A stretch of DNA of 64,000 nucleotides, taken from Salvator merianae (lineage: Eukaryota > Chordata > Lepidosauria > Squamata > Teiidae). The position numbers and the translations under genes were made by a program. Below are positions 11,887 through 23,657 of the stretch, piece after piece; within the stretch, counting starts at the first letter, position 1; each line of letters begins with the position of its first letter. The DNA is taken from the NCBI GenBank assembly GCA_003586115.2, contig QVOM02000116.1:47469692-47533691 (forward strand). Direction: 5' to 3'. The notes below the pieces were generated by a model that saw nothing but the letters and a program-made list of their open reading frames with translations, was not told the origin of the DNA and searched no databases.

Positions 11887-12750
11887 AGTGTGGCCTAGTC
11901 TAAGGCAGCCAAAAGGGTTTTACAGGTCTGTCGGCATTCCAGCGAAGGCTAAACCAGCATAGGGAAGTGTGCAGAGAGGCAGATGCCTCCCTGTTCCAGT
12001 TTAGCAAGGGGAAACTGTGCTGTTGAAATATATCCCCCTAGCCTTTCAAGGCCAGGAAGATTAGTTCCTGGCAGTCACAGCCCTTGTATCTGGTTTTGAA
12101 GCTCATGTGAGCTTTGGAGTGGCACAGGGCAGAGCAAGATAGAATGGAATGGAGCGAAGCTGTGCAGGGTGGATTGAGGCTCAGGGCCTGTTCTGGAATA
12201 AGTCGTCCAAGTGCAGATGGCCTTTTTCCTGAACAGTGAGACCACTCCAGCTAGGAACAGTTCCTGTTGGAGCCATTCCAGCTGGAACACTCCACCCCAC
12301 AGAACAGAAATGGACTATCTCTCTGTATATGAAAGTATATTATTGATAATCTGATGTATTATTTTGCTTCCTTTTTTAAACAATATTTTCTTTTGCTAGA
12401 GCTGCACATATCAGATAAGAGAATTAATTCTCACTAGTTTTGATTCTTGGCCCAGTTATTTTTCTGTATGGTGCAACTTCAGATTAAAATAAATTGCAGG
12501 GGGTGCCCACCTTTTCAGAGCCATGATCATGTTTGGAAACTTAAGGGTATGTTATGGACACCCTTTTCCTGGTTGTTGCTTTTTCCTAGGTCTCCCCTCC
12601 AGTAGGCAGAAAGAAATAGGAAAATATGTACACACAGCAAACCGTCTTTGGTTTTCTAAGTCTGCTGAGTAAGGCCATGTCTCCACCAACCAGTTCAAGG
12701 CGTCCACATTGCCTGAAAAAGCCACCTGCTGTTGCCGCATCTCAATTCAT

Positions 12751-13415
12751 GGGCCTGTTCGCACTACAGCGGTAGTCCGTTCGCTGGAACGGAGCTTTCG
12801 CACTCCCGGGGGCACGCGACTCACCCGATCCAAACCACGCTTCTCCTGATCTGAACCTGATGTTGGGTAAGGCAAGACAAGTAATTACTTGTCTTGATTC
12901 CAACCTGTACAATCGAGCGAAGCTCGGGGATGGTGCTTTCGCACTTCCTTCATTTTGCGCTTCCTGTCCATCGCTCTGATGTCGGCGGATGTAGCCGTTT
13001 TCCGCATGCGCCGTTCCTCGCTACGAAGACGCCTGCCCACTTCGGAGCGTACTTCGTAAGCAAGGACGAAGTTGCATCCGGTTTTCGCCGTCTTCGTAAC
13101 GGCATCGGAACCCAGCCCCTTCCGCCTATTGCTGAATGCAAAGTAGGCCCCGCATCTTCGTAGCGGCACCGCGGAAATGACGCCGCTAGAAAGGGGCACT
13201 CCGCCAATGGCGAGCATCAGAGGGGGGACCGTCTGGCCGCTGGTGACGGCGCGTAAACAAACTTGGTGCCGAAGCATTCGCACTGACGCGGCAGCCGGCT
13301 ACCTTTGGGTATGGTCTACCGCAGACTAGTGCGAATGTGAGGAACCTCTCCTCATCTGCACCGGCCTGAAGCGTGCTAATTACAACGTTCTGCTGACCTA
13401 AGTGCGAACAGGCCC
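12751..13415. mobile_element. GC3-type TIR element, CpG-rich, TSD CAT
   Basis: The ends GGGCCTGTTCGCACT and AGTGCGAACAGGCCC are perfect 15-bp inverted repeats, flanked by CAT at 12748-12750 and 13416-13418. At 665 bp it is the longest member of its group here and is strikingly rich in CG dinucleotides compared with its flanks. That suggests a young insertion that has not yet lost CpG to methylation decay. Overlapping frames of 89, 85 and 132 codons on both strands share no motif with known transposases, so it is probably non-autonomous. Confidence 0.85.
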
Positions 13416-13418
13416 CAT

Positions 13419-15032
13419 GATGGCAATAGGTACCTTGCAGCATTTGCGCTGCCCTCTTTACTGTCATGATCATCATTAGGGCACCTTGTTTACTGTATGT
13501 GATTGTGTACCCTGCCTTGAAGCACTGCTGAAAATGGCACGTCTGCATTCTAAAATGGAGACACAGAAGGTGCCTTTTTCTATGGTGGATTGGGGCACCT
13601 CCCCCATCCACCCAAACTGGATCTGCCTCCAATGTGAAGTGGAGATACAGTCCAAAAGTTAGATTCAGTACAACTAAATTGGATTTGTGACTTCTATAGC
13701 TCTGTAATCTGTTGAAAGTTGCAGGGAATGCACTTAAAACACTGCTGTTTCTAGAGAACTGAAGTCTCTTGCAGGTGGCTCCTTTTACCTGTTTACTTTT
13801 CCAGGGCAGAGGTAACCATTCTCATAACAAAGGATGTAGTCAGATAGGAGGCTTAGGAATTGTTTGCAGGTAACAGGGAAAGCTCCAACAGTGTCATGCA
13901 CCCACAGGCAGCATGCTATAAGCAGACCACAGGGGAAAAAAATCAGTTATGCTTGCTAAGGGGTTGCGACTTCTTTGTAGATCCTTTTTAATTGTACAGA
14001 ATTCATATTTCAGCATTATTCATGTTGCTTCTGTGATATCCTTACCGTACCAGCTCAGCTGCTTTCACTTTGCAGGTAAGCGATTGGTGAGCTCTTCTTG
14101 TCACTAAGCCAGGATGTCACTTGATACACAGAAAGGCAAAGCAGCTTGAAAGCTGCTCTGCTAGGAACTTCCTCTGTCAATTATGACAGCAGAGTTATGA
14201 TTGCCTTCTTTTTATCTCTTGGCTTTGATGACAAGTTTATCTGAGGCTGAAAAAAAAAAGCATGGAACCAATTCAACCCATCACTCTGTACAGGTGAGTT
14301 TTGAAATCATTTACAGCTGTTCCAAAGGCAAGCCCTTACTTTGAATGACAGCTGCTTTCATCAAGAGTGCAGCTCAGTTTTGACAATGCCAAGAATTTTC
14401 ATGCAAGGTGTTAGGAATGCAGCTGTTGAGTTATCGAGATGTAGTGGCTTGTGGGATATCTTCAGTCTTAACAAACACATTTGGCTTTATTAAAAACTGA
14501 AAGGATCACTACATTCAAGCCACTCTTAGCCTGCATTTAGCATAAGATGGAACCCTCTTCATGTCTGGGTGTGCTTGAGATGCTTACGGATTTCCTGCTT
14601 CAGTCTGGGTTAATTGTCCATCCTGGATACTCAGTTCTTAGGGCTATTGTTCTGCAACAATCATACAACTGTCATGGACAGACCATCATTTGGTATTACG
14701 AAAGGACTCTCCTATGAAAAGAGTAGGGGACATTATAAGATGGCATGCCAGAAGAAACTTATGGAACCTGAAGGATTCCTGAATGTTCTGGGGAAATTTC
14801 CAGAAGAAAGAGCTGATGATTCTGTCAAGTATCTCATAGATCTTTGGAACAGAGATACGATGGGTTGTTGGGATGATTGTTCCTGAGTGGTCTCTCTGGC
14901 ACTGTAAAGCGTGAGCAGCTCCATGGTTTTCTGAGGAACTCTGGGCAATGAAACAGGTCAGGAGATGGCTGAAGTCCAAGTGGCATGCTACTCTTCATGA
15001 AGATGATCAAACAGGCATAGGAACACATAATC
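13419..15032. other. Intergenic sequence with a possible isolated splice donor
   Basis: Apparently unique sequence. At 14294-14300 a strong donor-like CAG|GTGAGT follows a short ATG frame beginning at 14263 (MEPIQPITLYR). No acceptor, second exon or known homology could be established, so it is not called as a gene. The block at 14290-14410 looks low in repeats and could be conserved non-coding DNA. Confidence 0.4.
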
Positions 15033-15040
15033 ATGCCTAG

Positions 15041-15390
15041 TAGGGATGCGCGCGTGCGCACACACACACACACACACACAAATCATTTTTGATTCACTTT
15101 TGAATAAAAATCTGTATTTTTGCTTAGTCAGTAAATTTTGTTGTTGAAAAATGTATTTTTCACATTCGTTTTCACAATGTTTTTCCCATTGAGAATGCCA
15201 TTTTCATGGTTTAAACACAGTGAAAATATGAAATTTTGATGAATATTTCATTTTCACAAAAGAAGAGGCTGTCTTGTTCCATTCAAAGACTGTAAATGCG
15301 AAAAAAATAATTCTCCTTTCGATGTGAAAATTTGTGAAAATGGAATTTCATTCGAATTTTTGAATGCAAATTGAAATTTGCACATCCCTA
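15041..15390. mobile_element. hAT-type non-autonomous element with 8-bp TSD
   Basis: It starts TAGGGATG and ends TTGCACATCCCTA; the flanks ATGCCTAG (15033-15040) and ATGCCTCC (15391-15398) match at 6 of 8 positions. At 350 bp it aligns with the copy at 7947-8293 (347 bp). The GTGCA motif of the left terminal repeat has expanded into a GCGC/CA microsatellite at about 15049-15080, which partly destroys that end. Confidence 0.8.
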
Positions 15391-15669
15391 ATGCCTCCTG
15401 TGTGACAGTGAAGGATACAAAGAAACTTTGCATTGCAACCTCAGCTGCATGAGTTACTAACCCATGAGTTACTAACCCTGCTAGTTAACAGTCCAGGGTG
15501 TTGAGGAGGCATTTGTCACCTGCCTCATCAAATTCAGTATGGGAGCCCTTAGAAGTCTGCATTATCAGGCTTACAAGGTTCTTTGAGGATAAAATCACTG
15601 ATTTTCATGCTGATTTGAATGCCAGCAAAATTCCACCAGTGCTTTTGATGGCGATTTTCAGTTTGACAC

Positions 15670-16070
15670 TAAGGGTTCCTCTATATGGCAGGAGCAAAAT
15701 GCGTGATCTAAAAAAGATCCCATGATTGCCTCTCGCTGTCTACACCAGATACAGGAGGGAATCGCTGGCTCTTAGCTGTCTGCCAGCCCCTTTTGCGACT
15801 GTTGCTGTTGCAAATACCTGGGTGTCAGCCAAGCACCCACCCACTTCTCTTTGTTTTTTTCACACCCTTGGCTGATATCTGAGTATTTGCAGCAGGAACA
15901 ATCACAAAAGGAGCTACCAGATGCAGGTAAACAATTGCTATTGCAGGAAAATTGGCCTCATTGCTGGATTTCCAGTAATAGTGATAATATGCAATCTCTT
16001 TTCCATAACCTGGGACAATTCTGATAATGCCATAATTATGGGGTTTTATCCTGCTTCTGAAGGCACCCGC
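15670..16070. mobile_element. Foldback element with long imperfect arms
   Basis: A 43-nt arm at about 15790-15833 pairs with 15871-15914 at roughly 35 of 43 positions (TTTGCAACAGCAACAGTCGC against TTTGCAGCAGGAACAATCAC). The outer ends, GGGTTCCTC...GGAGCAAAAT near 15670 and ATCCTGCTTCTGAAGGCACC near 16055, are also roughly inverted. No TSD was found. There is no coding capacity. Superfamily unknown. Confidence 0.5.
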
Positions 16071-16194
16071 CCTCAAGGTGATTTATTGCACTGCCTGTGA
16101 AGGGTGCCTCCAAGGGCAGATTTCATGTCTTGAAAGGTGACTGAAGACCTGATTGGAATGGGCACATTTGACCACAGGGCCCAAGGGGCACTCT

Positions 16195-16519
16195 GTTGTT
16201 TTACCACAGAGCTGTGGTACCATTTAGCTGTGACCAACTCCTGGTTGACTGCATGGGCACCTCTATGCAGAGGTTTTCTTGGCAGAGGTACAGCAGAGGT
16301 TTGCCATTGCCTACTTTTGGGAAGAGACTAAGGATCGTACTGGCTACCCTCTGCTCTCCAGGCTGCTTGCATTATCACTGAGCTACAGCCCCTTCCATAC
16401 TTGGGGAACCTCGAGGCAATTTTCTTGGCAAGATACAGAAAAGACTTGCCACTGCCTACTTCCAGGGAGAAGCTGGGGATTGATACAGCAACCCTCTGCT
16501 TTCCAGGCAGTTTGCTCTA
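16195..16519 (-). mobile_element. Dimeric tRNA-derived SINE with perfect 14-bp TSD
   Basis: The direct repeats CCAAGGGGCACTCT at 16181-16194 and 16520-16533 frame a 325-bp insert. Read on the minus strand it has two tRNA-like heads: one at about 16519-16475 (GTAGAGCAAACTGCC, then CAGAGGG) and one at about 16393-16334 (GGCTGTAGCTCAGTGATAA, then CAGAGGG). Each is followed by the same TAGGCA(A/G)TGGCAA...CTTGCCAAGAAAA-type tail. A related fragment lies at 28541-28640. The perfect TSD suggests a fairly recent LINE-driven insertion. Not a functional tRNA cluster. Confidence 0.75.
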
Positions 16520-16533
16520 CCAAGGGGCACTCT

Positions 16534-18607
16534 AGCAGTGTCCTTTATCTAGTTTGCCTTGGAGGAAACCCATACATTCCATTCTCTAGCTGCTGCTGCA
16601 TGTTCAGCTGAGAACCAGGGGCATGTAGTGGTGAGTGTTCTGGACTTGAACCTGAAAGATCTGTTGTCAGCCATGAAGTTCCTCATGAACTGACAGGGCA
16701 GGAGGAGTGAGGCAGTGCTCCAGTTTGTTTGACTCATTGAAGATCAAGACCCAATTTAACAGGATCGAAAGCTGGGCTCTGACCCTCCCCATCTAGTCAC
16801 CACTGCCTCCTAGGGTGGTTGTCAGGATAAAATGGAGATGGAAAGAGGAGGTTCTTTGTTGCCTTGAACTCCTTACAGGAAGCACGGGATAAAAACGTAT
16901 GGAACAAAAGCAGAGCAAAATAACGAGAGCTCTAGTATATTGAATTCCCAATGTGAAGGTCACCACGATCTCTTGACTAAAGATGCTAACTATATGAATT
17001 ACCAGTTCCAGGTTAGCATGGTAGTCGAACATCATGAAAGATGACTATAAATATGCATAGCATTAACAAAAACTGCCCATGAGCAAAAAAAGGAAGAGGA
17101 AAAAGTATAATTTCAGCAACAAAGGTTTTTTGGTTTTGATTTAATTTTAAATCCTTAAGTGAGCACAGAAAATATCTGTCATATCCGATCCATCAAATCT
17201 GTCGGTCCAGTACATGCACTTAATTAAAATGGCGTAACCATCTGTGCAAGAGGGGACATGGGGAAACTTTCATTGATCGTCTAGAAATGTTGCCATCGTC
17301 CCTTCCACAGAAGTAAATAGGACTAATCCTTGGGCTCTCCTGAACGGTGTTTGTTCAGCCTCTTTAGTGGGCAACACAACCGTTTCCTGCTTAAACTATC
17401 TACGAGTTGAAATCCTAAAGTGAGGTGCTGATGCTAGAAGAGACCCGGCCTGCTGATCTCTCTGTACTGCTCAGTTCCTGTCATCTCCTTGTTGGGGGGA
17501 TTTGTTGGCTGCTTTGTCTCTTGAGAATTCTAGGGATGGAGGTGAAGCTGCCTGAGAATACAGCAATGGCTTTCTGTTGAGGCTGCTTGTAAAAGGGCAG
17601 CAGCTGCCAGAGCATAATATTTCTGTATCACATGGCACAACAGCCCGTGTTGGGATCATAATAACAGAACGGGACAGCACAATCATATAGGCAAAATAGA
17701 TGATTGCTCAGGATGCCAGACTGAATAAAGGGCAGCATAGTTCTCTCTTATTCTCATATTGTGGGTAAACAAAAGCTTTAGATCGTGTACCAGTTTGAAG
17801 CAAAGATCACATCTGCTTTCTGTTTGCCATGAAACTGTGACAGTGGACCCAACTGGCAAAACTGTGGCAGCTGATAGCAACACCTGATTGGACTGTGCAA
17901 AAAGGCTCAATTCTGCCAGCAGTTGTCAGAGTCAAGCTGCATTGAACCGGAGCAGGGAGGGAACAAACTGAAGTGAATCATTTATTAATATGGTCAAGAA
18001 CTAGCTCAGATCTATGTATCATGGAAACATATTTCATGTTAGGTTAGCCTTCACTGCAAACAAAGTCAAAGGGCAACTCTGGCTGCTTCCACACAACATA
18101 CAATGGGTGCTCAGAGAGCCCTCTGGAGGGCTTATGGGTAGACTTCCCTGTCCCCTACCAGCTGGCCTGAGGCATGAAATTGGATCTTGGAGGTGACCTA
18201 TGTGCACAGCACAATAAATTACTCTGAGGGAGCATTTCAACCTCATTTGCTACTGCCTTGTAGAGCAGCAGCAACAGCATGGGCAAGTTACCAGAGGCAA
18301 TTTGTGCCTAGCACAATTTAGTGGCAGTCAGAAAGTGGCTGACTACCAGGACCATTTTCTGTCTGGTGCAAAACCACACCAGGTGGAAACTTCAGAACTT
18401 TCATTCCCAGCCTCCCAAGTTGAGTCCAGATGAGCTGCCATAATGCAGATGGCCCTTGGTGCAGGCTGCCAGCCACTGCTCTGGACCAAGACTGGCCTTG
18501 CACGACATGTGCCAATGAATGAATGCAGAGACAACCTTAGAGACCAAATCCCATCACTTGGATGTATCTAGGACTACATTAAAGGAAGGAAGACACATTT
18601 AGCCAAC
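16534..18607. other. Intergenic sequence, no gene seen
   Basis: About 2 kb without repeats I can name and without convincing coding sequence. Short open frames on both strands show no motifs. Confidence 0.5.
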
Positions 18608-18610
18608 TTT

Positions 18611-18990
18611 GGGCCTTTTTGCACTTTCCACCTTTGAATGGGATACCCATTCTAATGTGGAACAAACCGCACAGTATGGCAGCCATCTGCAAAACGAGAG
18701 CTGGAATAGCCTGGAACTGGACTTCTAACACTCTCAGTGTGGATGCTGGCCACCTGCCAGGACAACAATCACAGAAATGTCTAGTCACTGCCATGGAGAG
18801 CAGGGACACGACACGTGACTGCACAACTGCAGTCATGCTGTGGCCTGCAGTGTTTGCATCCAGAAATAGGTGTAAGTGCTGCATACCAGAAGCAGTCCAC
18901 CTGTTCCCAGTACAGATGTGGACAACAATTTATTTGTCCACATCTAGTAGCCTTTGGGAGCATCTTGCTGTCACTAGCAAGAGCAACAGT
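18611..18990. mobile_element. GC3-type TIR element, left end intact
   Basis: The left end GGGCCTTTTTGCACTTTCCA is followed by the short palindrome GAATGGGATACCCATTC, as in other copies of the subgroup at 46772 and 59878. The interior matches the 54160-54599 and 1385-1640 elements (CAGTCCACCTGTTCCCAGTA, AGCAGTCCAC). The right terminal repeat is degraded, so the end near 18990 is approximate. Open frames of up to 124 codons are incidental. Confidence 0.65.
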
Positions 18991-19187
18991 TAGTCTGGGA
19001 TAACTGAATTGAATTTTAAATGAAATAATATATTCTGAAACCGTGGACTAAAAAATTATAATCTTACTATTATAAAGCAGCAATTTAAAAAACTTGTACA
19101 TGGAAGAAAGCTTAACTGGAAGTAATAGAAATAATTGGGAAGCTTTTGAGATGCTCTTCAGAAGAGTCTTAAGCAACAGAACATTCT

Positions 19188-19704
19188 GGGCCTGTTCGCA
19201 GTTTGTGAGAGGAACATTCCTGTCCACTCACTGTTCAGGTGCATTCGCATTTGCAAATGGAGTCAGCAGTCTTGAAGCTCACCGAAGCGCACCTGATGCT
19301 CTCCTGAAGCTGTGTAGCACTGGTGAAGAAAAAACCAGTCCAGAATTTGACTAGCGCGATCAGGTGTAGATCAGGGGAGCTGTATTCGCACTACATTCGG
19401 GTTGGAAATGGTGGCGGGGAGGGGCCAGTGGGGCTGTACAGGCACTGTCCAACACTTTGCAACCTGGTTTGCACTTTCGGCTTCGCACCCAGGCTGTCGT
19501 TTCAAAGACAACTTTGAAAGGAGCTGCTCTGGCTTCTGAAACAGCCCCCTAACTAGTGTATTCCCATTTGCACTGCTCCTTCTGCTGGTCAGCTCACAAC
19601 TGTTCCATGGCTGACAAGTGTGAATACTACTCACCATACCTGATCCTGGGTGGCCAGAACCCTGCTAGTTAATACGTTCTACTCTCCTAAGTGTGAAAAC
19701 GCCC
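19188..19704. mobile_element. GC3-type TIR element, TSD TCT
   Basis: The ends GGGCCTGTTCGCAG and GTGTGAAAACGCCC are inverted repeats; TCT flanks both (19185-19187, 19705-19707). The interior is homologous to the element at 60613-61091 (shared CTCACCGAAGC and a CACTGTCC/GCTGCCTG region), so the two form a subfamily of about 480-520 bp. No transposase motif is seen. Confidence 0.8.
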
Positions 19705-19707
19705 TCT

Positions 19708-20356
19708 TTGTTTATGCTGTCAATGGGCAAAAGACATTTGGATTCTGTGCAGTTTTAAGCATTAGTACAAGTTTCTTCTCCAGTCAAAGCACAGTCAAAT
19801 TTTGGAATTTACTATCCTGGAGATGTGATGTGGCCCACCAACTTGGACAGTTGCAAAAAAGTCAGGGCTATCAGGAGCTATTAGCCCTGATGGCACTATG
19901 ACTGAGGGAGGATGCCTCTGGAAACTAGCTGCTGGGAGATTCGGAGCAAGGCAAAGTACTATTTGTATCCTGCTAGTGGCTTCCATATACAAATGGATGC
20001 CACCATGGGAACAGAGTGCTGGACTGAATGGGCTACAGGTCTCATTCAGTGGTTTAATGTTCTTCTTTCTGGAATAGTGCAAGGTTTTCCCCTATGTTCA
20101 GAATACTTTATGTGGTTCTATAGTTTTAAATAATGCTTCTAATTCAGTGGGTGAAGGAATTGTCTTCCTGAGATTATTATTGTAATCTCTAGGTGATTGG
20201 GAGAACATGAGGAGAGTTTCTGATTCCTTGTTGAACAATGACAACAACTAATGGCTTTTCTTTCCTAAATGTTGAGTTAAGTTGTTACTCTAATGACTCC
20301 AAATTGAGGAATGCTTTGGAAGACCATAAGAGAAGGTCGTTATATGTATGACAACT
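19708..20356. other. Intergenic sequence, no gene seen
   Basis: No coding motif or repeat that I can name. A passage at about 19920-20050 has LINE 3'-end style words (TGGACTGAATGGGCTACAGG) but is too short to assign. Confidence 0.4.
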
Positions 20357-20535
20357 GGAGATGTGCAAAATTCGATTCATGTTTGTAAATCCAGTTGAAT
20401 ACTTTGAACTTTGAATAAAACTGTATTTTTCCTTGCAAACAAGTGCAAAAACATTGCAAAAAAACCAGTTTTTTTAAATAAATGGTTTGACAACAAACCA
20501 AACCAAATGCGTTTTCACTTTGATATAAAAACAAG
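20357..20535. mobile_element. hAT-type element fragment
   Basis: The left end GGAGATGTGCAAAATTCG and the AT-rich body (TGCAAAAACATTGCAAAAAA) resemble the hAT family at 7947-8293. The right terminus is missing. Confidence 0.5.
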
Positions 20536-21044
20536 CATGCAAAGTATCAACTAAATCTATGTAGAACAGAAAAGGAAAGTGGTTAAAAGAATTACCACTG
20601 ATCAATACCAGGTGGGTAACTTTGTACCCAGACTGTGAAAGCGTTTTTGTATATAATTGAAATCTAGGATTATGTTGTACAATTTCACAGTTTTAGAACA
20701 ACCCCATGGAAAAATCTCTGCAGAAATCAGACCAATATCATATATAGTTTAGCTGCAGAGATTAAAAACAAAAGAGCTGAGAAAGGTTACAAAAAAGATG
20801 GGTTGAACTGCAAAGACATATTTCAGTTTTCTCTTCTAAATTAGGATAGCTGCAAGTCCTTTCCAGAAATTCACAATATATCTGTATTAAGCAATGTCTT
20901 GTCTGAGACTCAATGCATATTAATCTGCCCATTATAGATTCCCATGACACTTCATTTTTCTAATTTAAAGTTTACTTTACACATTTCTTCATCAGTTTTG
21001 TTTGTTCAGTTTTTTAAAATGTTGTATGATAAAACATATTAGGG

Positions 21045-21335
21045 GAGTGGATAGCAACCAGCCTGAATAGCTTTAAGAAAGACAAATTCATGGAGCACAG
21101 ATGTATCAATAGCTACTAGAATGGATGCCTAGGTACTGCCTGCAAGTTGAAGAGACAGGCAGGATGCCTCCAAAGGCCATTTGCAAGGGAGTCAAGAGCA
21201 GGTGAAGGTTTTGCCTTTGTCTTCTGCTTGAGAATGCCCAGAAGCAATTGGTGGGCCACTGTGTGAGACAGGATGCTGGACTAAATGGGCTGTGGCCTGA
21301 TCCAGCAGGACTTCTCTTATGCTCTTATGATCATA
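21045..21335 (+). pseudogene. LINE-like 3' end (CR1/L2 style), plus strand
   Basis: It reads AAAGACAAATTCATGGAGC, then GCCATTTGCAAGG, GTGGGCCACTGTGTGAGACA, GGATGCTGGACTAAATGG and GGCCTGATCCAGCAGGACTT, ending in TCTTATGCTCTTATGA. This is a familiar reptile LINE 3' UTR with a short tandem tail. The same sequence occurs inverted and in tandem at 32080-32500 and 58700-59078. No intact coding sequence. Confidence 0.7.
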
Positions 21336-22253
21336 TGACTGCAAGGAAAGTAACAACTCTATTTCTGGTGCAATCATCCCCTTTGGATGCAATAATGGAA
21401 GTCTGTGTTCCAAAATTCCACCACTTCTTTGAATGGTGAGTAAGTTGATATTGTCAGTGGCAATAAAGGATACCAGATTTGTATGAATTAATTTTTTCAT
21501 TTGCCATTCTGCAGAATTTTAAGTTGATGTGAGACTTTTTTTGTCAAGGCTATCTTCCAAATATATGAATACCAATTATCTTTGGTCAGGTTGACTTCTT
21601 TCCAGTTTTTAGTTATAACCTGTTAGGCAGCAAACAGTACAAATAGCAGAAGGGTTTTGTATTTAATATTTCAATTCTGTTATTGATATAAGTCCAACAA
21701 ATGTCACTGGGAAGAGAAAGTGATTGATTCAGGAATTATCAGTTCCTGGCATCTAAATACCAGTGGACAGTTCCACCACATATGAAGATTGTTTCTGACA
21801 ATCACTTTCACGCAATTACATCTTTTAAAAATATTTTTTAGAAGTAGGCTCTCATGATAAATACACAAAAAGATTGCCTAGTCTTTGCATTTTTGCAAGT
21901 AGCTTCCCCACTAAGGCAAAGGCTTTGGAGCAAGTATCCCAGCATTTTTTGTTTAGAGGAATGCATCACAAACTTTAGGCATGAATTTTGAAGGATATCT
22001 AGATACTAGTTTGCTAAGAAAGTGCAAATTTTGTAAGTTCACATTGGTAAGGTGAAGTGAGCAAAATCCTCTCCTATTCTTATTATGTGTCATGAGCAAT
22101 ATTCTTGATCATACAGAAATCCTGTTATTCATGTCAGCACTCTTTTGTTGGTGACAGGATGTTTCACATAACATTAAAATGCTTATGCACTGAGATTAAG
22201 GGGTAAAGATACGTCACAGAAGAGAGCAAAGAACTCTTAAGACAAACCTGACT
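21336..22253. other. Intergenic sequence, no gene seen
   Basis: AT-rich sequence. Nothing recognised. Confidence 0.5.
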
Positions 22254-22585
22254 TGGGATATGCTCAAACAAAAATTGTGTGTTCAGTTCACCATCAAACC
22301 AAACACCCGTTCGTTTTGTTAGACAGTGAACTGGTTAATTGAACAAATGGTTATTTGTGTTTGATTTTGAACTGATTTGAAAACAAGAAATACCCTTTTT
22401 TCCATTGAAAAAGGCCCCTTTGAAGGGCAAAAGCACAACAAATGTGAACCATTCAATTGAATAGTTCATGTTTGCAAGTGGGGGACTGGTTTGGTATGGC
22501 TGAATTATTGGATATTCAAAAAACTAAAATTTTGGTTCAACGCAAACATTTGCAAATCATCTGGTTTGCTGCAAACTGCGAACCA
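22254..22585. mobile_element. hAT-type element, degraded
   Basis: It starts with TGGGATATGCTCAAACAAAA, close to the TAGGGATGTGCACAAAC start of the hAT family, and has the same order of internal motifs (CATTGAAAAAGGCCCC, GTTCATGTTTGCAAGTGGGG). The right end and TSD are not recognisable. Confidence 0.55.
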
Positions 22586-23464
22586 ACTGAGCTGACTGAC
22601 TCTAGATCTGACTGAGTCTGACAATCTATGAATTCTGAAGTGGCTGCAGTGGTAAGCAGGCCTATAGCCGGGGGCAGAGGGGGGCTGCCCCCCCATTTTT
22701 TTTTTGCCCCCTCTCAAAAAGCTTGTCCTGTGTATTTTTTTTTCTATTATACTAATGTAGAATTGTTACAGAAAAAGATGTGACATATTGCTCATTCACC
22801 CCCAAATTTGTGACAGCCGTCCCATATATATGGAGCTAGCTATGGGCCTGGTCATAAGTACCAGAGTCTTCCCTTATAAGATAAGTGAAGGAAAAGCATA
22901 TAATTGTGTTGATTGTCCTGAAGTGTACTTTTGTGGCATTGGGTGACTTGACCTTATATATTCCACTGTTGCTGTAATTAATTCAACATCTAAGCAGAAC
23001 AGAATCCCATCCTCCACACAACTCTTTCAAAATAAGGCAAGACATTTTCTTCTGTTAACACTTAATGAATTGTTGCAGAAGTTTATAAGTAAAGCCATAG
23101 GGCAAAGTAACCTAGCAAGTACCTCTCAGCCTTTAACATTTCAAAATGACTCACCAACATATGATAATCATACTTAAAGCTCATGAAGTGCTGTTCATCT
23201 TCAAAGCACTTTACAAACATTAACTAATTAATTTTACTGTCAAAAGTCTTGCAAATCTAGTAATGGAATTTGGCTCTTTCTCAGAAAGCAATTTTCTTCC
23301 AGCTTCTGGCAGGGTAAACACTTATAATGATATAACCAGTGGGAAGAACAATTTTTTAGTAATGCAGTTTGGGATACGAATGGTGATTTCTATACTGTGG
23401 TGCAATTGGACCTTTTGGTGTGCTTGGACTTAAGTATCAAGTGGACAGAATATAGCATTCTGAA
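22586..23464. other. Intergenic sequence, no gene seen
   Basis: It contains a C-rich/T-rich stretch at about 22675-22745. Nothing else recognised. Confidence 0.45.
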
Positions 23465-23657
23465 TGCTATATTTGCATTTCTCCTGTGTTTTTCCCCATG
23501 AAAAAGGCATTTTCATGGGGAAAAAACATTGCAAAAACCACAAAAATAAATGCAAAAAAAGCAGTTTTTGCTATGGCAGTTCACTGATGAAGCGAAAATA
23601 CAGGTTTTCACTTTGACAGAGAAATGAAAACATGAATTTTATTGATGCGTATCCCTA
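23465..23657. mobile_element. hAT-type element fragment, inverted orientation
   Basis: Compared with 7947-8293 this copy is reversed: GAATTTTATTGATGCGTATC then CCTA at its right matches the inverted left terminus. It contains the hairpin TTCCCCATGAAAA / TTTTCATGGGGAA at about 23491-23521. The other end is truncated. Confidence 0.55.

Noticed and set aside
12885..13632. Overlapping frames of 132 and 148 codons as genes beside a CpG island
   Set aside because: The CpG-rich block is a transposon with defined ends and TSD, and the frames cross its boundary without motif support.
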